Source of the DNA: Firm-04 sp946413695
Lineage (GTDB): Bacteria; Bacillota; Clostridia; Oscillospirales; Ruminococcaceae
Assembly (NCBI GenBank): GCA_946413695.1
Contig: CAMKLV010000070.1
Coordinates: forward strand, 1-18,407
DNA: 18,407 nucleotides
Reading direction: 5' to 3'
Part shown: positions 1 to 6,893 of the stretch, one piece after another
Numbering within the stretch: the first letter of the stretch is position 1
Layout: every line of letters starts with the position of its first letter
Position numbers and translations under genes: made by a program
The notes under the pieces: generated by a model
What the model was told of the DNA's origin: nothing
Databases searched by the model: none
The model's input: the letters and a program-made list of their open reading frames with translations, nothing else

Positions 1-141
1 GACAAAAATCCTGCGCATCTATTCTTCAAGATTTAATTGGTACATCAATAGTATATCCGGAGTTGCCGTCAATATCCGGCAGCACACTGCACAAAACATT
101 CCGCCGATTTTATGCACAACGCCGAACTTGTACGGCGCACC

Positions 142-170
142 TTGCGCTTGTCCCCATTCTATGTTATGAT
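142..170 (+). promoter_or_regulatory. Probable sigma-A promoter of the dockerin/LRR gene
   Basis: A -35 of TTGCGC at 142-147 and a -10 of TATGAT at 165-170 are separated by 17 bp, with an extended -10 TGT just before the hexamer. The predicted start is near 177, giving a leader of about 130 nt before the start codon at 308. Only the spacing and hexamers support this. Confidence 0.55.
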
Positions 171-174
171 AATA

Positions 175-254
175 AAATCAGCATACAATCTGCTCCCGCA
201 GCGGATGCAGGGCGCGGCAATGGTGCGCAACATTGTCACAGGCAGCCCTGATTT
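175..254 (+). promoter_or_regulatory. Possible structured 5' leader (unclassified)
   Basis: The leader can fold into a branched structure. AAATCA (175-180) can pair with TGATTT (249-254). Inside it are a CTGC/GCAG hairpin (190-193 with 198-201), a GGGC/GCCC stem (210-213 with 245-248) and a CAATG/CATTG hairpin (218-222 with 231-235). It matches no riboswitch class I recognise. The stems are short and could be chance. Confidence 0.25.
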
Positions 255-307
255 GTCCCGCGGAGCGCAGACGGATGCTGAAACATGAATCGAGAGGGGA
301 AAATTCA

Positions 308-1495
308 ATGAAAGCAAAGAGAGGCGCGGCGATGCTGTGCGCTGCCTGTCTGATCTGGACAGGGGCTGCTGCATTGCCGGCACCTGCGGTCGTCTGCGCC
401 GCAGAGGAGGAAACCGCACCGGAATTTGAAGGTCTCAGATATGAGATCGCGGACGGTGCCGTCACAATCACGGGCGTGAGCGACGAGCTCGAAGGGGAGG
501 TTACGGTCCCTGCAGAGATCGAAAAGCTGCCGGTGACAAAAATCGGAGCGGGTGCGTTCCAGTTCAACACGAAGATCACGGATGTGACACTGCCCGAAAG
601 CGTCACGGAGATCGGCGAGACCGCATTCAAAAGCTGCTTCGTCCTGAAATCCGTCAAGCTGCCTTCGGGACTGACCGCCATCGCGGACAACACCTTCCTG
701 AAAAGCCGCAAGCTCGAAAGTCTTGTTGTGCCGGAAAAGGTCAAAAGCATCGGCAAAATGGCGTTTGCAAACTGCGATTCGCTGGCTGATCTGACACTGC
801 CCGAGGGGCTCGAAACCGTCGGTGAGGATGCATTCCTCTATACGCCGTGGATGGACGAGCAGCGCAAGAAAAATCCGTTTGTGGTCATCAATCATGTGCT
901 GATCGACGGCAAGGCATGCAAGGGCGATATCACGCTGCCTTCGGATATTACCGCGGTCGGTGAGGGCGCATTTTCGTATAATCACGATATTGTCAATGTG
1001 CTCGTGCCGGAGAATGTCAAAGAGATCCGCCACTACGGCTTCTTTGACTGCAACCGTCTGGAGACGGTCACGATCCTGAATCCGGATTGCGAAATCTGTG
1101 ATATGAAGGCGACCATCTCCAACAACTACGCAAGACATGAGGCGTTTATGCTGGGCACAATCCGCGGCTTTGAACAGGCGACTGCGCAGTCGTACTGCGA
1201 AAAGTATGCGTTCCCGTATGAGGTGATCACGGCGGTCAGGGGCGACCTTGATCTGAACGGAAAGGTCGGCGCGGACGATGCGCAGAGCGCGCTGAGCTTT
1301 TATGTCAAATCCATGGCGGGGAGCAAGCCGGAGCTGAACGATCTGCAGAAAGAGGGTGCGGATGTCAACGGCGACGGCACAATCGACTCCGCAGATGCAC
1401 AGCTCATTCTGATGTACTATGTGAAGAACACGATCTCGGGCGTCCCGACAGAGTGGGAGACGCTCACCGCTGACAGCGAGACAGAATCCAAATAA
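308..1495 (+). CDS. Secreted BspA-like leucine-rich repeat protein with C-terminal type I dockerin
   Basis: A 395-aa exported protein. Residues 1-32 are a signal peptide (Lys/Arg start, hydrophobic core, cleavage near VVCA-A). Residues about 60-260 are BspA-type (LRR_5) repeats, recognisable from recurring ItdVtLPesVtEIGetAF-like units. Residues 312-378 form a type I dockerin: two calcium loops (DLDLNGKVGADD and ADVNGDGTIDSAD), each followed by an AQ..L..YVK helix. Dockerins bind cohesins on scaffoldins, so the protein is expected on the cell surface or in a cellulosome. The LRR part may bind protein or polysaccharide; no catalytic domain is visible. I chose the ATG at 308 because it starts the signal peptide and has GAGAGGGG upstream; an in-frame start at 233 would place 25 polar residues before it. 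It stands alone and ends in a strong terminator. Confidence 0.9.
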   Translation: MKAKRGAAMLCAACLIWTGAAALPAPAVVCAAEEETAPEFEGLRYEIADGAVTITGVSDELEGEVTVPAEIEKLPVTKIGAGAFQFNTKITDVTLPESVTEIGETAFKSCFVLKSVKLPSGLTAIADNTFLKSRKLESLVVPEKVKSIGKMAFANCDSLADLTLPEGLETVGEDAFLYTPWMDEQRKKNPFVVINHVLIDGKACKGDITLPSDITAVGEGAFSYNHDIVNVLVPENVKEIRHYGFFDCNRLETVTILNPDCEICDMKATISNNYARHEAFMLGTIRGFEQATAQSYCEKYAFPYEVITAVRGDLDLNGKVGADDAQSALSFYVKSMAGSKPELNDLQKEGADVNGDGTIDSADAQLILMYYVKNTISGVPTEWETLTADSETESK

Positions 1496-1502
1496 TACAG
1501 CA

Positions 1503-1540
1503 AAACCGCGAACCGATAAAAAGGTTCGCGGTTTCTGTTT
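1503..1540 (+). terminator. Rho-independent terminator after the dockerin gene
   Basis: AAACCGCGAACC (1503-1514) pairs perfectly with GGTTCGCGGTTT (1523-1534) across an 8-nt A-rich loop and is followed by a T-rich tail. It lies 7 nt after the stop codon. It also sits just past the end of the convergent XRE gene and may serve both strands, though the minus-strand T-tract is weak. Confidence 0.85.
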
Positions 1541-1545
1541 GCGGG

Positions 1546-2055
1546 TCAGCTTTTATGCCGTGTCAGGATGAGACCCGTGACTGCGGCGATCAGAATCAGC
1601 GGTGCAACACGGACATAGACAAATTCAATCCCGTGCAGAATGGTACCGGCGGCGGCAAGCTCCGGATTTTTGTAATTCCATTCCAGATACGGGCTGTCTG
1701 CCGCGAGCAGGATCACGAATCCGATGACGATGAGGACACATACCAGAATCAAACCGCAGCGGAGGATATTCCGTCCGGCTGTCTTTCTGTGTGCAAGCTG
1801 GAGATTGATCACCTCGAGCTTTTCTGCAATCGCCTTGAGATCATCCGGCTCCGTTTCTGTGATCTTTTCGCCGAGCAGGACACTGACCGGCGTTTCGAGC
1901 ACCTCTGAAATGGTGACCAGCATGTCGGAATCGGGAACGGAAAGACCGCGTTCCCATTTGGAGACCGTCTGCCGCACGACATTGATCTTTACGGCAAATT
2001 CCTCCTGCGAAAGTCCTTTGGATTTTCTGATGCTTTTTATGTTTTCGTTCAACAT
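1546..2055 (-). CDS. XRE-family regulator with two C-terminal membrane segments
   Basis: A 169-aa protein. Residues 5-60 are a Cro/C1-type helix-turn-helix (LSQEEFAVKINVVRQTVSKWERG is the classic scaffold, seen at 15-37). A charged linker (65-95) leads to two hydrophobic segments at about 97-118 and 145-165, so the DNA-binding domain should face the cytoplasm from a membrane anchor. This layout (HTH_3 plus short membrane tail) is common in Firmicutes and usually lacks an assigned ligand. The start at 2055 is chosen because AAAGGAGG lies 8 nt upstream; an earlier in-frame start at 2076 has no such site. It is monocistronic and convergent with the dockerin gene. Target genes are unknown; autoregulation is suggested by repeats over its promoter. 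Confidence 0.85.
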   Translation of the reverse strand: MLNENIKSIRKSKGLSQEEFAVKINVVRQTVSKWERGLSVPDSDMLVTISEVLETPVSVLLGEKITETEPDDLKAIAEKLEVINLQLAHRKTAGRNILRCGLILVCVLIVIGFVILLAADSPYLEWNYKNPELAAAGTILHGIEFVYVRVAPLILIAAVTGLILTRHKS

Positions 2056-2078
2056 TGCGAAAACCTCCTTTCGCACTC

Positions 2079-2108
2079 ATTATACACCGGATCACCCCGT
2101 TGCGGCAA
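2079..2108 (-). promoter_or_regulatory. Probable promoter of the XRE regulator
   Basis: On the minus strand a -35 of TTGCCG (2103-2108) and a consensus -10 TATAAT (2079-2084) are 18 bp apart, placing the start about 15-20 nt upstream of the start codon's ribosome site. Unlike most other promoters here it lacks the TGn extension. Confidence 0.6.
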
Positions 2109-2157
2109 GCAACGCATGTTAACATTCCCGCATTTACGCGGTTTTTTGCGCAACGCA
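2098..2157. promoter_or_regulatory. Candidate operator repeats upstream of the XRE gene
   Basis: CGTTGC (2098-2103) and GCAACG (2109-2114) form a 6-bp inverted repeat with a 5-bp gap that overlaps the -35. The octamer GCAACGCA occurs at 2109-2116 and again at 2150-2157, 41 bp apart (about four helical turns); the second copy is also in a small dyad, TTGCG-CAA-CGCAA. This would suit autoregulation by a dimeric XRE protein, but it is inferred. Confidence 0.35.
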
Positions 2158-2185
2158 AACAATCCTTACCATTCCGGCGGGCAGT

Positions 2186-2233
2186 CAAAATGCCATAGTC
2201 CCTCTGCACGGTCTGTCAGAGAAACTATGGCAT
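2186..2233 (-). terminator. Terminator of the PAP2 phosphatase gene
   Basis: ATGCCATAGT (2190-2199) pairs with ACTATGGCAT (2224-2233), with a second inner CTCTG/CAGAG pairing. On the minus strand the stem is followed by TTTTG. It lies about 20 nt past the PAP2 stop codon. Confidence 0.75.
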
Positions 2234-2253
2234 CAAAATGATCTGTCATGCAG

Positions 2254-2937
2254 TCAGCCGACGGTCTGAGCCTGCTTCTGCTTCTTTCTTGCAAGACGGC
2301 GGGCACCCTCACAGCCGTCCCATGTCTTCTTGCGGAACAGCTTGTTGCAGATTGCCAGCGCAAGCAGCGAATAGCCGACGCCGAACAGCAGTCCGCCGAG
2401 GATATCGGTCGGGTAGTGGACATAGAGATACATGCGGGAGAATGCGACGAGTGCCGCAAGCACCAGCGCCGGAATGCCCCACTTGCGCTTCCACATGCAG
2501 ATCGAGGTTGCAGCGGCAAAGGATGCCTGTGTATGTCCCGAGGGGAATGCAAAGTCTGTCGGCGCCTTGACGAGCAGCTGGAGAACCGTTCTGCCCTCCG
2601 GCACAACCATTGCGCTGTCACGGACATAAAGCCGCTCGAGCGGGTTGCCCTGAATGCCGATCATGGCAAGCGGATTGCCGTTTTCGAGCCAGAACGGGCG
2701 CGGTCTTGCGATGAGGTTCTTGAGAATCAGGTTGCCGCCGACAACGCAGAAGATCAGCGCGAATGCGGAGACATGCGCATATTTTCTCGTGCGCTTCGGG
2801 ATGAACAGAAGCAGTGTCAGAACGATCCAGAAGATGCCGCCGTCACCGAATTTTGTGATGATCGGCATGATCTTGTCCATGAGATCGCTGCGGAGATTGT
2901 TTTGGATCCAGTTTAAGAATTGAAATTCCCAATCCAT
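2254..2937 (-). CDS. PAP2-family membrane phosphatase
   Basis: A 227-aa integral membrane protein with all three PAP2 signatures: K73-x6-RP (KNLIARP), PSGH at 132-135, and R168-x5-H174-x3-D178 (SRMYLYVHYPTD). The conserved histidines and arginines form the phosphatase site. Family members dephosphorylate phosphatidic acid, phosphatidylglycerophosphate or undecaprenyl pyrophosphate; the substrate cannot be told from sequence, but an envelope-lipid role is likely. Hydrophobic stretches surround the motifs (about 34-46, 57-72, 155-167, 179-197). The C-terminus is basic and cytosolic-looking. The start at 2937 has AAAGGATG upstream; in-frame codons further upstream run into the promoter repeat. 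Transcribed alone from the promoter in the tandem repeat. Confidence 0.9.
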   Translation of the reverse strand: MDWEFQFLNWIQNNLRSDLMDKIMPIITKFGDGGIFWIVLTLLLFIPKRTRKYAHVSAFALIFCVVGGNLILKNLIARPRPFWLENGNPLAMIGIQGNPLERLYVRDSAMVVPEGRTVLQLLVKAPTDFAFPSGHTQASFAAATSICMWKRKWGIPALVLAALVAFSRMYLYVHYPTDILGGLLFGVGYSLLALAICNKLFRKKTWDGCEGARRLARKKQKQAQTVG

Positions 2938-2973
2938 TGTTTCAACATCCTTTCGGTTAGAATCGTAATTTCT

Positions 2974-3002
2974 ATTATAACATATAATTACCAGAAAAGC
3001 AA
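2974..3002 (-). promoter_or_regulatory. Promoter of the PAP2 gene (repeat copy 1)
   Basis: Minus strand TTGCTT (2997-3002), 17 bp, TATAAT (2974-2979), with extended -10 TGT. It begins about 30 nt upstream of the PAP2 start codon. A near-identical second version, ending in TATAAC, lies 138 bp upstream at 3112-3140 in the other repeat copy. Confidence 0.75.
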
Positions 3003-3249
3003 TGGAAATCCGAAAAATACTTTGCAGATAAAACCGGCTGAACTGAGCGGCGAACGGTTCCGCACGATATGCTGAATAAAGGCGAAGCAAAATGGAGCCG
3101 CGCACGGCGCGGTTATAACATATAATTACCAGAAAAGCAATGGAAATCCGAAAAATACTTTGGGATGAAACCGGCTGAACTGAGCTGCGAACGGTTCCGC
3201 ACGATATGCTGAATAAAGGCGAAGCAAAATGGAGCCGCGCACGGCGCGG
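2975..3249. repeat. Tandem direct duplication of about 138 bp (two copies)
   Basis: Copy 1 is 2975-3112 (138 bp) and copy 2 is 3113-3249 (137 bp), directly abutting. They are almost identical; differences are confined to a short patch (around 3025-3031 against 3163-3168, including a 1-bp indel) and a single change at 3059 or so region (GCGG against GCTG near 3048/3185). Each copy holds a TTGCTT-17-TATAA(T/C) promoter for the PAP2 gene and a CCGCGC-ACG-GCGCGG hairpin at its right end (3098-3112 in copy 1). The interval between the PAP2 and bofA genes (2938-3291) contains nothing else I can identify. High identity implies a recent duplication. Confidence 0.9.
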
Positions 3250-3291
3250 TATGGAGTCAGCGCCCCCATTTCAAATCCGTCGGAGACACAT

Positions 3292-3576
3292 TTATACAGA
3301 CAAAAGCCGCATCAGCAGGAGCAGCAGCACGCCCGGGATTCCGGCGACGGCGGATACAAAAAGCGTATAGAGCGTCAGGGGCGGCGCAAAACCGAATCTG
3401 CCGCCGAAGAAGTGCAGGAGCAGAAGCGCCGCAATGCCGCTCAGTGTGCCGATGAGGAATGCCGCGAGCCGGTGCGTTTTGCGGTGCAGGTATTCGATGC
3501 ACATGCGCAGAACCGCAGCGCAGGCGGTCAGCAGCAGAAGATTGTGCGGCGTCAGCAGGTGCAGGACTGTTTCCAT
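3292..3576 (-). CDS. bofA: BofA-family protein (pro-sigma-K processing inhibitor-like)
   Basis: A 94-aa, strongly hydrophobic protein with two or three membrane segments (about 10-25, 37-56, 70-92). The C-terminal half fits the BofA pattern: GxxALLLLHFFGG at 47-59, then P..LYTLFVSAVAGIPGVLLLLL at 66-88, where the AGIPG motif is diagnostic. In Bacillus BofA sits in the forespore outer membrane with SpoIVFA and SpoIVFB and restrains SpoIVFB cleavage of pro-sigma-K. Whether this homolog does so is inferred; many Clostridia keep bofA-like genes without the full pathway. The start at 3576 has AAAGGAG 8 nt upstream, in the 17-nt gap after the recombinase stop codon, so the two genes are almost certainly cotranscribed. 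Longer in-frame starts would overlap the recombinase and lack a ribosome site. Confidence 0.8.
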   Translation of the reverse strand: METVLHLLTPHNLLLLTACAAVLRMCIEYLHRKTHRLAAFLIGTLSGIAALLLLHFFGGRFGFAPPLTLYTLFVSAVAGIPGVLLLLLMRLLSV

Positions 3577-3593
3577 TCGGGATGCTCCTTTCG

Positions 3594-5039
3594 TCAGGCG
3601 AGAAAGACATGCAGCGTGTGCCCCTCCGCCATGATGCAGTGCAGCAGGATATGCGCGGCGGTTTTGCGCTGCTCGGGCGTGCAGGTCTCCCACTCCGGCA
3701 GATGCAGCGCCTCCGCGGAGACCGTCGCCGTATTTGTCCGCAGGGATGCAATCTGTGCCGTGAGTTGTGCGGCGGCTTCGGTCAGCAGGGCGATGTCGCC
3801 GCCCGCAGGATCGGTCATCTGCCGGAGCAGCTCGCCGCGCCGCAGAATCAGCGCCTGCAGTTCGGGGGATTCCTCCGGCGGATGCTGCTCCGCAGGCAGC
3901 GAGAGCGCCCTGATCTGCTCAGCAAGCAGCCTGCCGACCAGCATCTCGGCGGTATCCACGCGCCAGACCGCCCCGGCGCCGGAACAGATCCCGCGCTTTT
4001 TGCCGCCGCAGATCAGATAGTCGGCATTTCTGCCGCGGACGGCGGTCATTGCGCTGCCGCACCGCATGCAGAAGATTCTGCCGCTGAGCCATGTCTTCTG
4101 ACCGGAGCCCGCTGTCCGCCTCTGACGGGATGCCGTCAGCTTCTGCTGACACCCGAGCCAGATCTCCGGCGCGACAATCCCCTGATGCGGCGCGCAGATC
4201 GCATATACGCCGTGCAGATCGGTAAAGCGGCTGCGGTTGATCCGTCGGTCGGCATAGAGATAGACGCCGTGCTTCTGTGGCAGCTGCTCCGGCATGCAGA
4301 GCGCGGCGCCGTGCGCGGAAAGATATGCATAGACCTCGGCATTTGCCTGCACATAAACCGGATTTCGCAGCACCCTGCAGACCGTATGCGGCAGCCATGC
4401 ACCGCCGCGGCGCGTATGGAATCCGGCATCGTTCCACCTGCGGCTGACGGCGGTGAGCGAGCCTTCTGCTGCAAGATACAACGAGAATCCCTCCGCGACA
4501 AGCGGCGCGGTTTCATCGGGCGCGAGCATCTGTGTGTGCGTTCCGCCGATCGTGACAGGGATGCGCCGGAATCCTGCGGGCGGCGGTCCGCCGGTATCGA
4601 AGCCCTGTTTTGCCCGCGCAAATGCCGCATCGCGCACTCTGCCGCTGATCGTCTCACGCTCAAGCTGCGCAAAGACCATCAGCAGGCTTTGCATCGCCTG
4701 CCCGAGCGGGGATGCCGTCTCGAAGCGCTCTGTATGCGAACGGAACTCGACGCGGTGCGCTTCAAAGACGCGCAGGAGCTGTGTAAAATCCGCGAGGTTG
4801 CGGCTGATGCGGTCGAGCTTGTAGACGAGCACTGTCCCGATCTCATCCGCGCGGACAGCCTGCATCAGGGATTGCAGCGCGGGGCGTCCGGTATCCTTGC
4901 CGGAATAGCCGCGGTCGCTGTAAACGGTGACGGGGATATCCGGCGGCAGCTCCGAGCGGCAGAGCGCCTCCTGCGTTTCAAGGCTGACGCTGTCCGGCCG
5001 CTCCACCGACTGCCGGACATAGATCGCCGTTATGCGCAT
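3594..5039 (-). CDS. Large serine recombinase (SpoIVCA/TnpX-type)
   Basis: A 481-aa site-specific recombinase. The N-terminal resolvase domain (1-145) has YVRQS with the nucleophile S11 and R9, and KLDRISRN with R77 and R80. A recombinase domain follows (about 150-300). A zinc ribbon uses C324, C327, C344 and C352, then comes a helical, probably coiled-coil segment (about 390-440). Enzymes of this size cut and rejoin att sites for phages, transposons or the sigK skin element (SpoIVCA). All catalytic residues seem present, so it could be active. The start at 5039 is preceded by AGGGAGG at 9 nt spacing. No other phage or transposon gene is adjacent; its only operon partner is the BofA-family gene. 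A minus-strand TATAAT at 5133-5138 may be its -10, but I see no good -35. Confidence 0.92.
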   Translation of the reverse strand: MRITAIYVRQSVERPDSVSLETQEALCRSELPPDIPVTVYSDRGYSGKDTGRPALQSLMQAVRADEIGTVLVYKLDRISRNLADFTQLLRVFEAHRVEFRSHTERFETASPLGQAMQSLLMVFAQLERETISGRVRDAAFARAKQGFDTGGPPPAGFRRIPVTIGGTHTQMLAPDETAPLVAEGFSLYLAAEGSLTAVSRRWNDAGFHTRRGGAWLPHTVCRVLRNPVYVQANAEVYAYLSAHGAALCMPEQLPQKHGVYLYADRRINRSRFTDLHGVYAICAPHQGIVAPEIWLGCQQKLTASRQRRTAGSGQKTWLSGRIFCMRCGSAMTAVRGRNADYLICGGKKRGICSGAGAVWRVDTAEMLVGRLLAEQIRALSLPAEQHPPEESPELQALILRRGELLRQMTDPAGGDIALLTEAAAQLTAQIASLRTNTATVSAEALHLPEWETCTPEQRKTAAHILLHCIMAEGHTLHVFLA

Positions 5040-5071
5040 CCTCCGCCCCCTCCCTGCGCCTGTGCCTCTGA

Positions 5072-5122
5072 ATGAGAAATTAGAAATGAGAAATGAGAAA
5101 TTGTTGTATCGCCTGCGGCGAT
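5072..5122. repeat. Short GAGAAAT-type tandem repeat with adjoining hairpin
   Basis: AATGAGAAAT, TAGAAATGAG and AAATGAGAAA run together as a 7-bp repeat (unit AGAAATG, with one variant) over about 5072-5100. It is followed by ATCGCC-TGC-GGCGAT (5108-5122), a 6-bp stem. It occupies the leader of the recombinase gene. Similar short repeats are common between genes in Clostridia; its function is unknown. The remainder of the gene-free stretch 5040-5472 has only a 15-bp palindrome (GTCGGCA-G-TGCCGAC, 5170-5184) and the vanY promoter. Confidence 0.6.
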
Positions 5123-5393
5123 GATTTTATATTATAATGTATATGTGTATGTTTTCGTCTTTATCCCCGGTCGGCAGTGCCGACAGCCATATGTCTACAG
5201 CTGCCGGAGAACCATTCTGCTATTTCGCGCGATGGGCTGAACAGATTTCATACTCGGTGAAATGAGAACTGAAACACAAAAGAGTCTGTGCCGGATACGG
5301 GAATTGTTCTGAATCTGCTTTAGTAATATGGATGCAGGCACTGCCTGCTTTCTCATTTCTATCTTTCCGCATCTCCTTACTATTTAGAAACAG

Positions 5394-5422
5394 TTGCTTT
5401 TTGCAGGAGAATGTGATATAAT
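5394..5422 (+). promoter_or_regulatory. Promoter of the VanY-type peptidase gene
   Basis: TTGCTT (5394-5399), 17 bp, TATAAT (5417-5422), with extended -10 TGA. The start would be near 5429, leaving a leader of about 44 nt. The spacer shares a long run with the promoter of the AI-2E-type transporter (see findings). Confidence 0.75.
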
Positions 5423-5472
5423 AGAGCGGAAGCCACCGCAAAAACAAGTGATAACAGAAAGGAACACAAAGC

Positions 5473-6627
5473 ATGGCAAAGAAAAAACAAAAAACAGTGA
5501 TCTCGAATTCTCCGCTGCCGCTCGCGATCGTTGCTGTATTCGGTCTTGCAGCGGGCGTGACATTCATTGTCGCAGACCATTCGCCGCGGACACGCGCAGG
5601 AATTGAGAATTCAGTCCCCGTTCAGGAAGAGGTGCTTTCATCAGAATCCACAACGGAGGTGACTGCTACGACAGCAGACAGCACATCTATCATCACTTCT
5701 GCCGCGACAACCGTGACAGAAGCACAGTCTCTGCCGCCCGGATCGGTCACCGGTCTGACGCTCTCGTTCTACGATGCAGCGCTCAAGGTCGGCGATGATC
5801 CCGTGATGCCGCTTGTCAAGATGACACCGGATGAGGCGACAGATAAATCCGAGAAATGGGAATCGACCGATGAAAAGGTCGCAAAGGTTGACGGGCTCGG
5901 CAATATCACCGCAGTCGGTGCCGGAAACTGCGTCATCCGCGTGACTTCGGTCAACAATCCGGCAGTCTTTGCAGAGGTCAAGGTCAGCGTTGCCGATCCG
6001 AATGCAGCGGCAAAGACAAAACCCGCCGAGAGTGCGGCAACAACCACCGCCGCAGCATCTGCGGCAACCACCACAGACCCGAACCGCACAGACATGGAAG
6101 TGATTGACGGCGTGACCTATATTCAGGGCGTCATGATCGTCAACAAGACCTATTCCCTGCCGCAGTCCTATAATCCGAACGGACTGACCGCAGAGACCAA
6201 GGCAGCCTTTGCAGAGCTGCAGGCAGCAGCCTCGGCAGACGGTCTCTCGATCTATTCGGTCTCGGATTTCCGCTCCTACGAGGCGCAGGATACGCTCTAC
6301 AACAACTATGTTGCGCGCGACGGCAAGGAGGCGGCGGATACCTACTCCGCACGTCCGGGACATTCCGAGCACCAGACCGGTCTGGCGATCGACTGCAACT
6401 ACGCAGGCGACGCTTTCCACGATACGCCCGAGGCAAAGTGGCTCGAGAACAATGCGTGGAAATACGGCTTTATCATCCGGTTCCCGAAGGGCAAAGAGGC
6501 GATCACCGGCTACAAGTATGAATCGTGGCATATCCGCTATGTCGGCAAGGACATGGCAAAGAAAATCTATGACAGCGGTCTCTGCCTTGAGGAATACTTC
6601 GGCATCGAATCCAAATACGCTGAATAA
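5473..6627 (+). CDS. Membrane-anchored D,D-carboxypeptidase of the VanY/M15B family with Ig-like domain
   Basis: A 384-aa cell-wall enzyme. A basic N-terminus and one hydrophobic segment (about 14-34) act as signal anchor without a lipobox. Residues 50-90 are a Ser/Thr-rich spacer; 93-174 are a BIG2-like Ig domain (kWeStDekVAkVDglGnItAVgaGncvI pattern); 180-205 is an Ala/Thr linker; 215-380 is the M15B peptidase. The zinc site is visible as S298-x-H300-x2-G303-x3-D307 and E350-x2-H353 (ESWHIRYVG). Such enzymes trim the terminal D-Ala from peptidoglycan stem peptides. With no vanH/A/X genes nearby, housekeeping wall remodelling is more likely than glycopeptide resistance. AAAGGAAC precedes the ATG. 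It is a single-gene unit with its own promoter and terminator. Confidence 0.9.
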   Translation: MAKKKQKTVISNSPLPLAIVAVFGLAAGVTFIVADHSPRTRAGIENSVPVQEEVLSSESTTEVTATTADSTSIITSAATTVTEAQSLPPGSVTGLTLSFYDAALKVGDDPVMPLVKMTPDEATDKSEKWESTDEKVAKVDGLGNITAVGAGNCVIRVTSVNNPAVFAEVKVSVADPNAAAKTKPAESAATTTAAASAATTTDPNRTDMEVIDGVTYIQGVMIVNKTYSLPQSYNPNGLTAETKAAFAELQAAASADGLSIYSVSDFRSYEAQDTLYNNYVARDGKEAADTYSARPGHSEHQTGLAIDCNYAGDAFHDTPEAKWLENNAWKYGFIIRFPKGKEAITGYKYESWHIRYVGKDMAKKIYDSGLCLEEYFGIESKYAE

Positions 6628-6631
6628 AAAG

Positions 6632-6670
6632 AATCCGCGTATCCCGCAAAACGGGGTACGCGGATTTTAT
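6632..6670 (+). terminator. Terminator of the VanY-type gene
   Basis: AATCCGCGTA (6632-6641) and TACGCGGATT (6657-6666) form a 10-bp stem continued by CCCG/CGGG, followed by TTATT. It starts 4 nt after the stop codon. Confidence 0.9.
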
Positions 6671-6826
6671 TCCGGAGACAACTGCTTTACCGTTTGATGT
6701 TTTTGTCATGTTCCCGTCACCGCACAATTCACGCAGCAGTCCTGTACACGGGATTTTGTCCGCGCCTGCGGACACCGCAACTCCTCACTGCTCACTTTCT
6801 CAAACGCCTGACATTCTCGTTCAGCT

Positions 6827-6855
6827 TGCTTTTTGCCGCAGAGTATGCTATAATA
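6827..6855 (+). promoter_or_regulatory. Promoter-like element pointing into the 3' end of rrf2
   Basis: TTGCTT, then exactly 17 bp, then TATAAT with extended -10 TGC lies on the + strand just before the rrf2 terminator hairpin. No + strand gene follows until 7584. It may drive an antisense or short RNA, or be a relic. The rest of 6671-6893 holds no gene I can support, only a TGTCCGC/GCGGACA dyad near 6758-6775. Confidence 0.45.
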
Positions 6856-6887
6856 AAGCAGCCTGCGCGGATATGGCACAGGCTGCT
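6851..6887 (-). terminator. Terminator of the Rrf2 regulator gene
   Basis: AGCAGCCTG (6857-6865) pairs with CAGGCTGCT (6879-6887). On the minus strand the stem is followed by TTATTAT, and on the plus strand by GAAAAATC. It lies just past the rrf2 stop codon. Confidence 0.75.
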
Positions 6888-6893
6888 GAAAAA

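Noticed and set aside
1..141. 3' end of an upstream gene
   Set aside because: Several frames are open at the left edge, but none gives a recognisable C-terminus, and no terminator hairpin follows. I see nothing I can support in 1-141.
2975..3249. CRISPR-like direct repeats
   Set aside because: Only two 138-bp units, directly abutting with no spacers, and no cas genes.
2975..3249. att sites of the nearby serine recombinase
   Set aside because: The repeats are long, tandem and enclose no cargo, unlike the short, dissimilar attL/attR flanks of serine-integrase elements. The link to the recombinase remains unproven.
3459..5075. 538-codon open frame on + across the recombinase gene
   Set aside because: It is antisense to a protein with all serine recombinase motifs. 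Its translation is low-complexity, rich in Arg, Ala and Cys, with no domain and no ribosome site. It arises from the GC-rich codon pattern of the real gene.
5220..5567. 115-codon open frame on - upstream of the VanY-type gene
   Set aside because: It crosses the vanY promoter and start, has no ribosome site, and its composition is not protein-like.
5473..6627. Vancomycin resistance cluster
   Set aside because: Only a VanY-type peptidase is present; no vanR/S/H/A/X genes. The orphan response regulator is 10 kb away and lacks a kinase.
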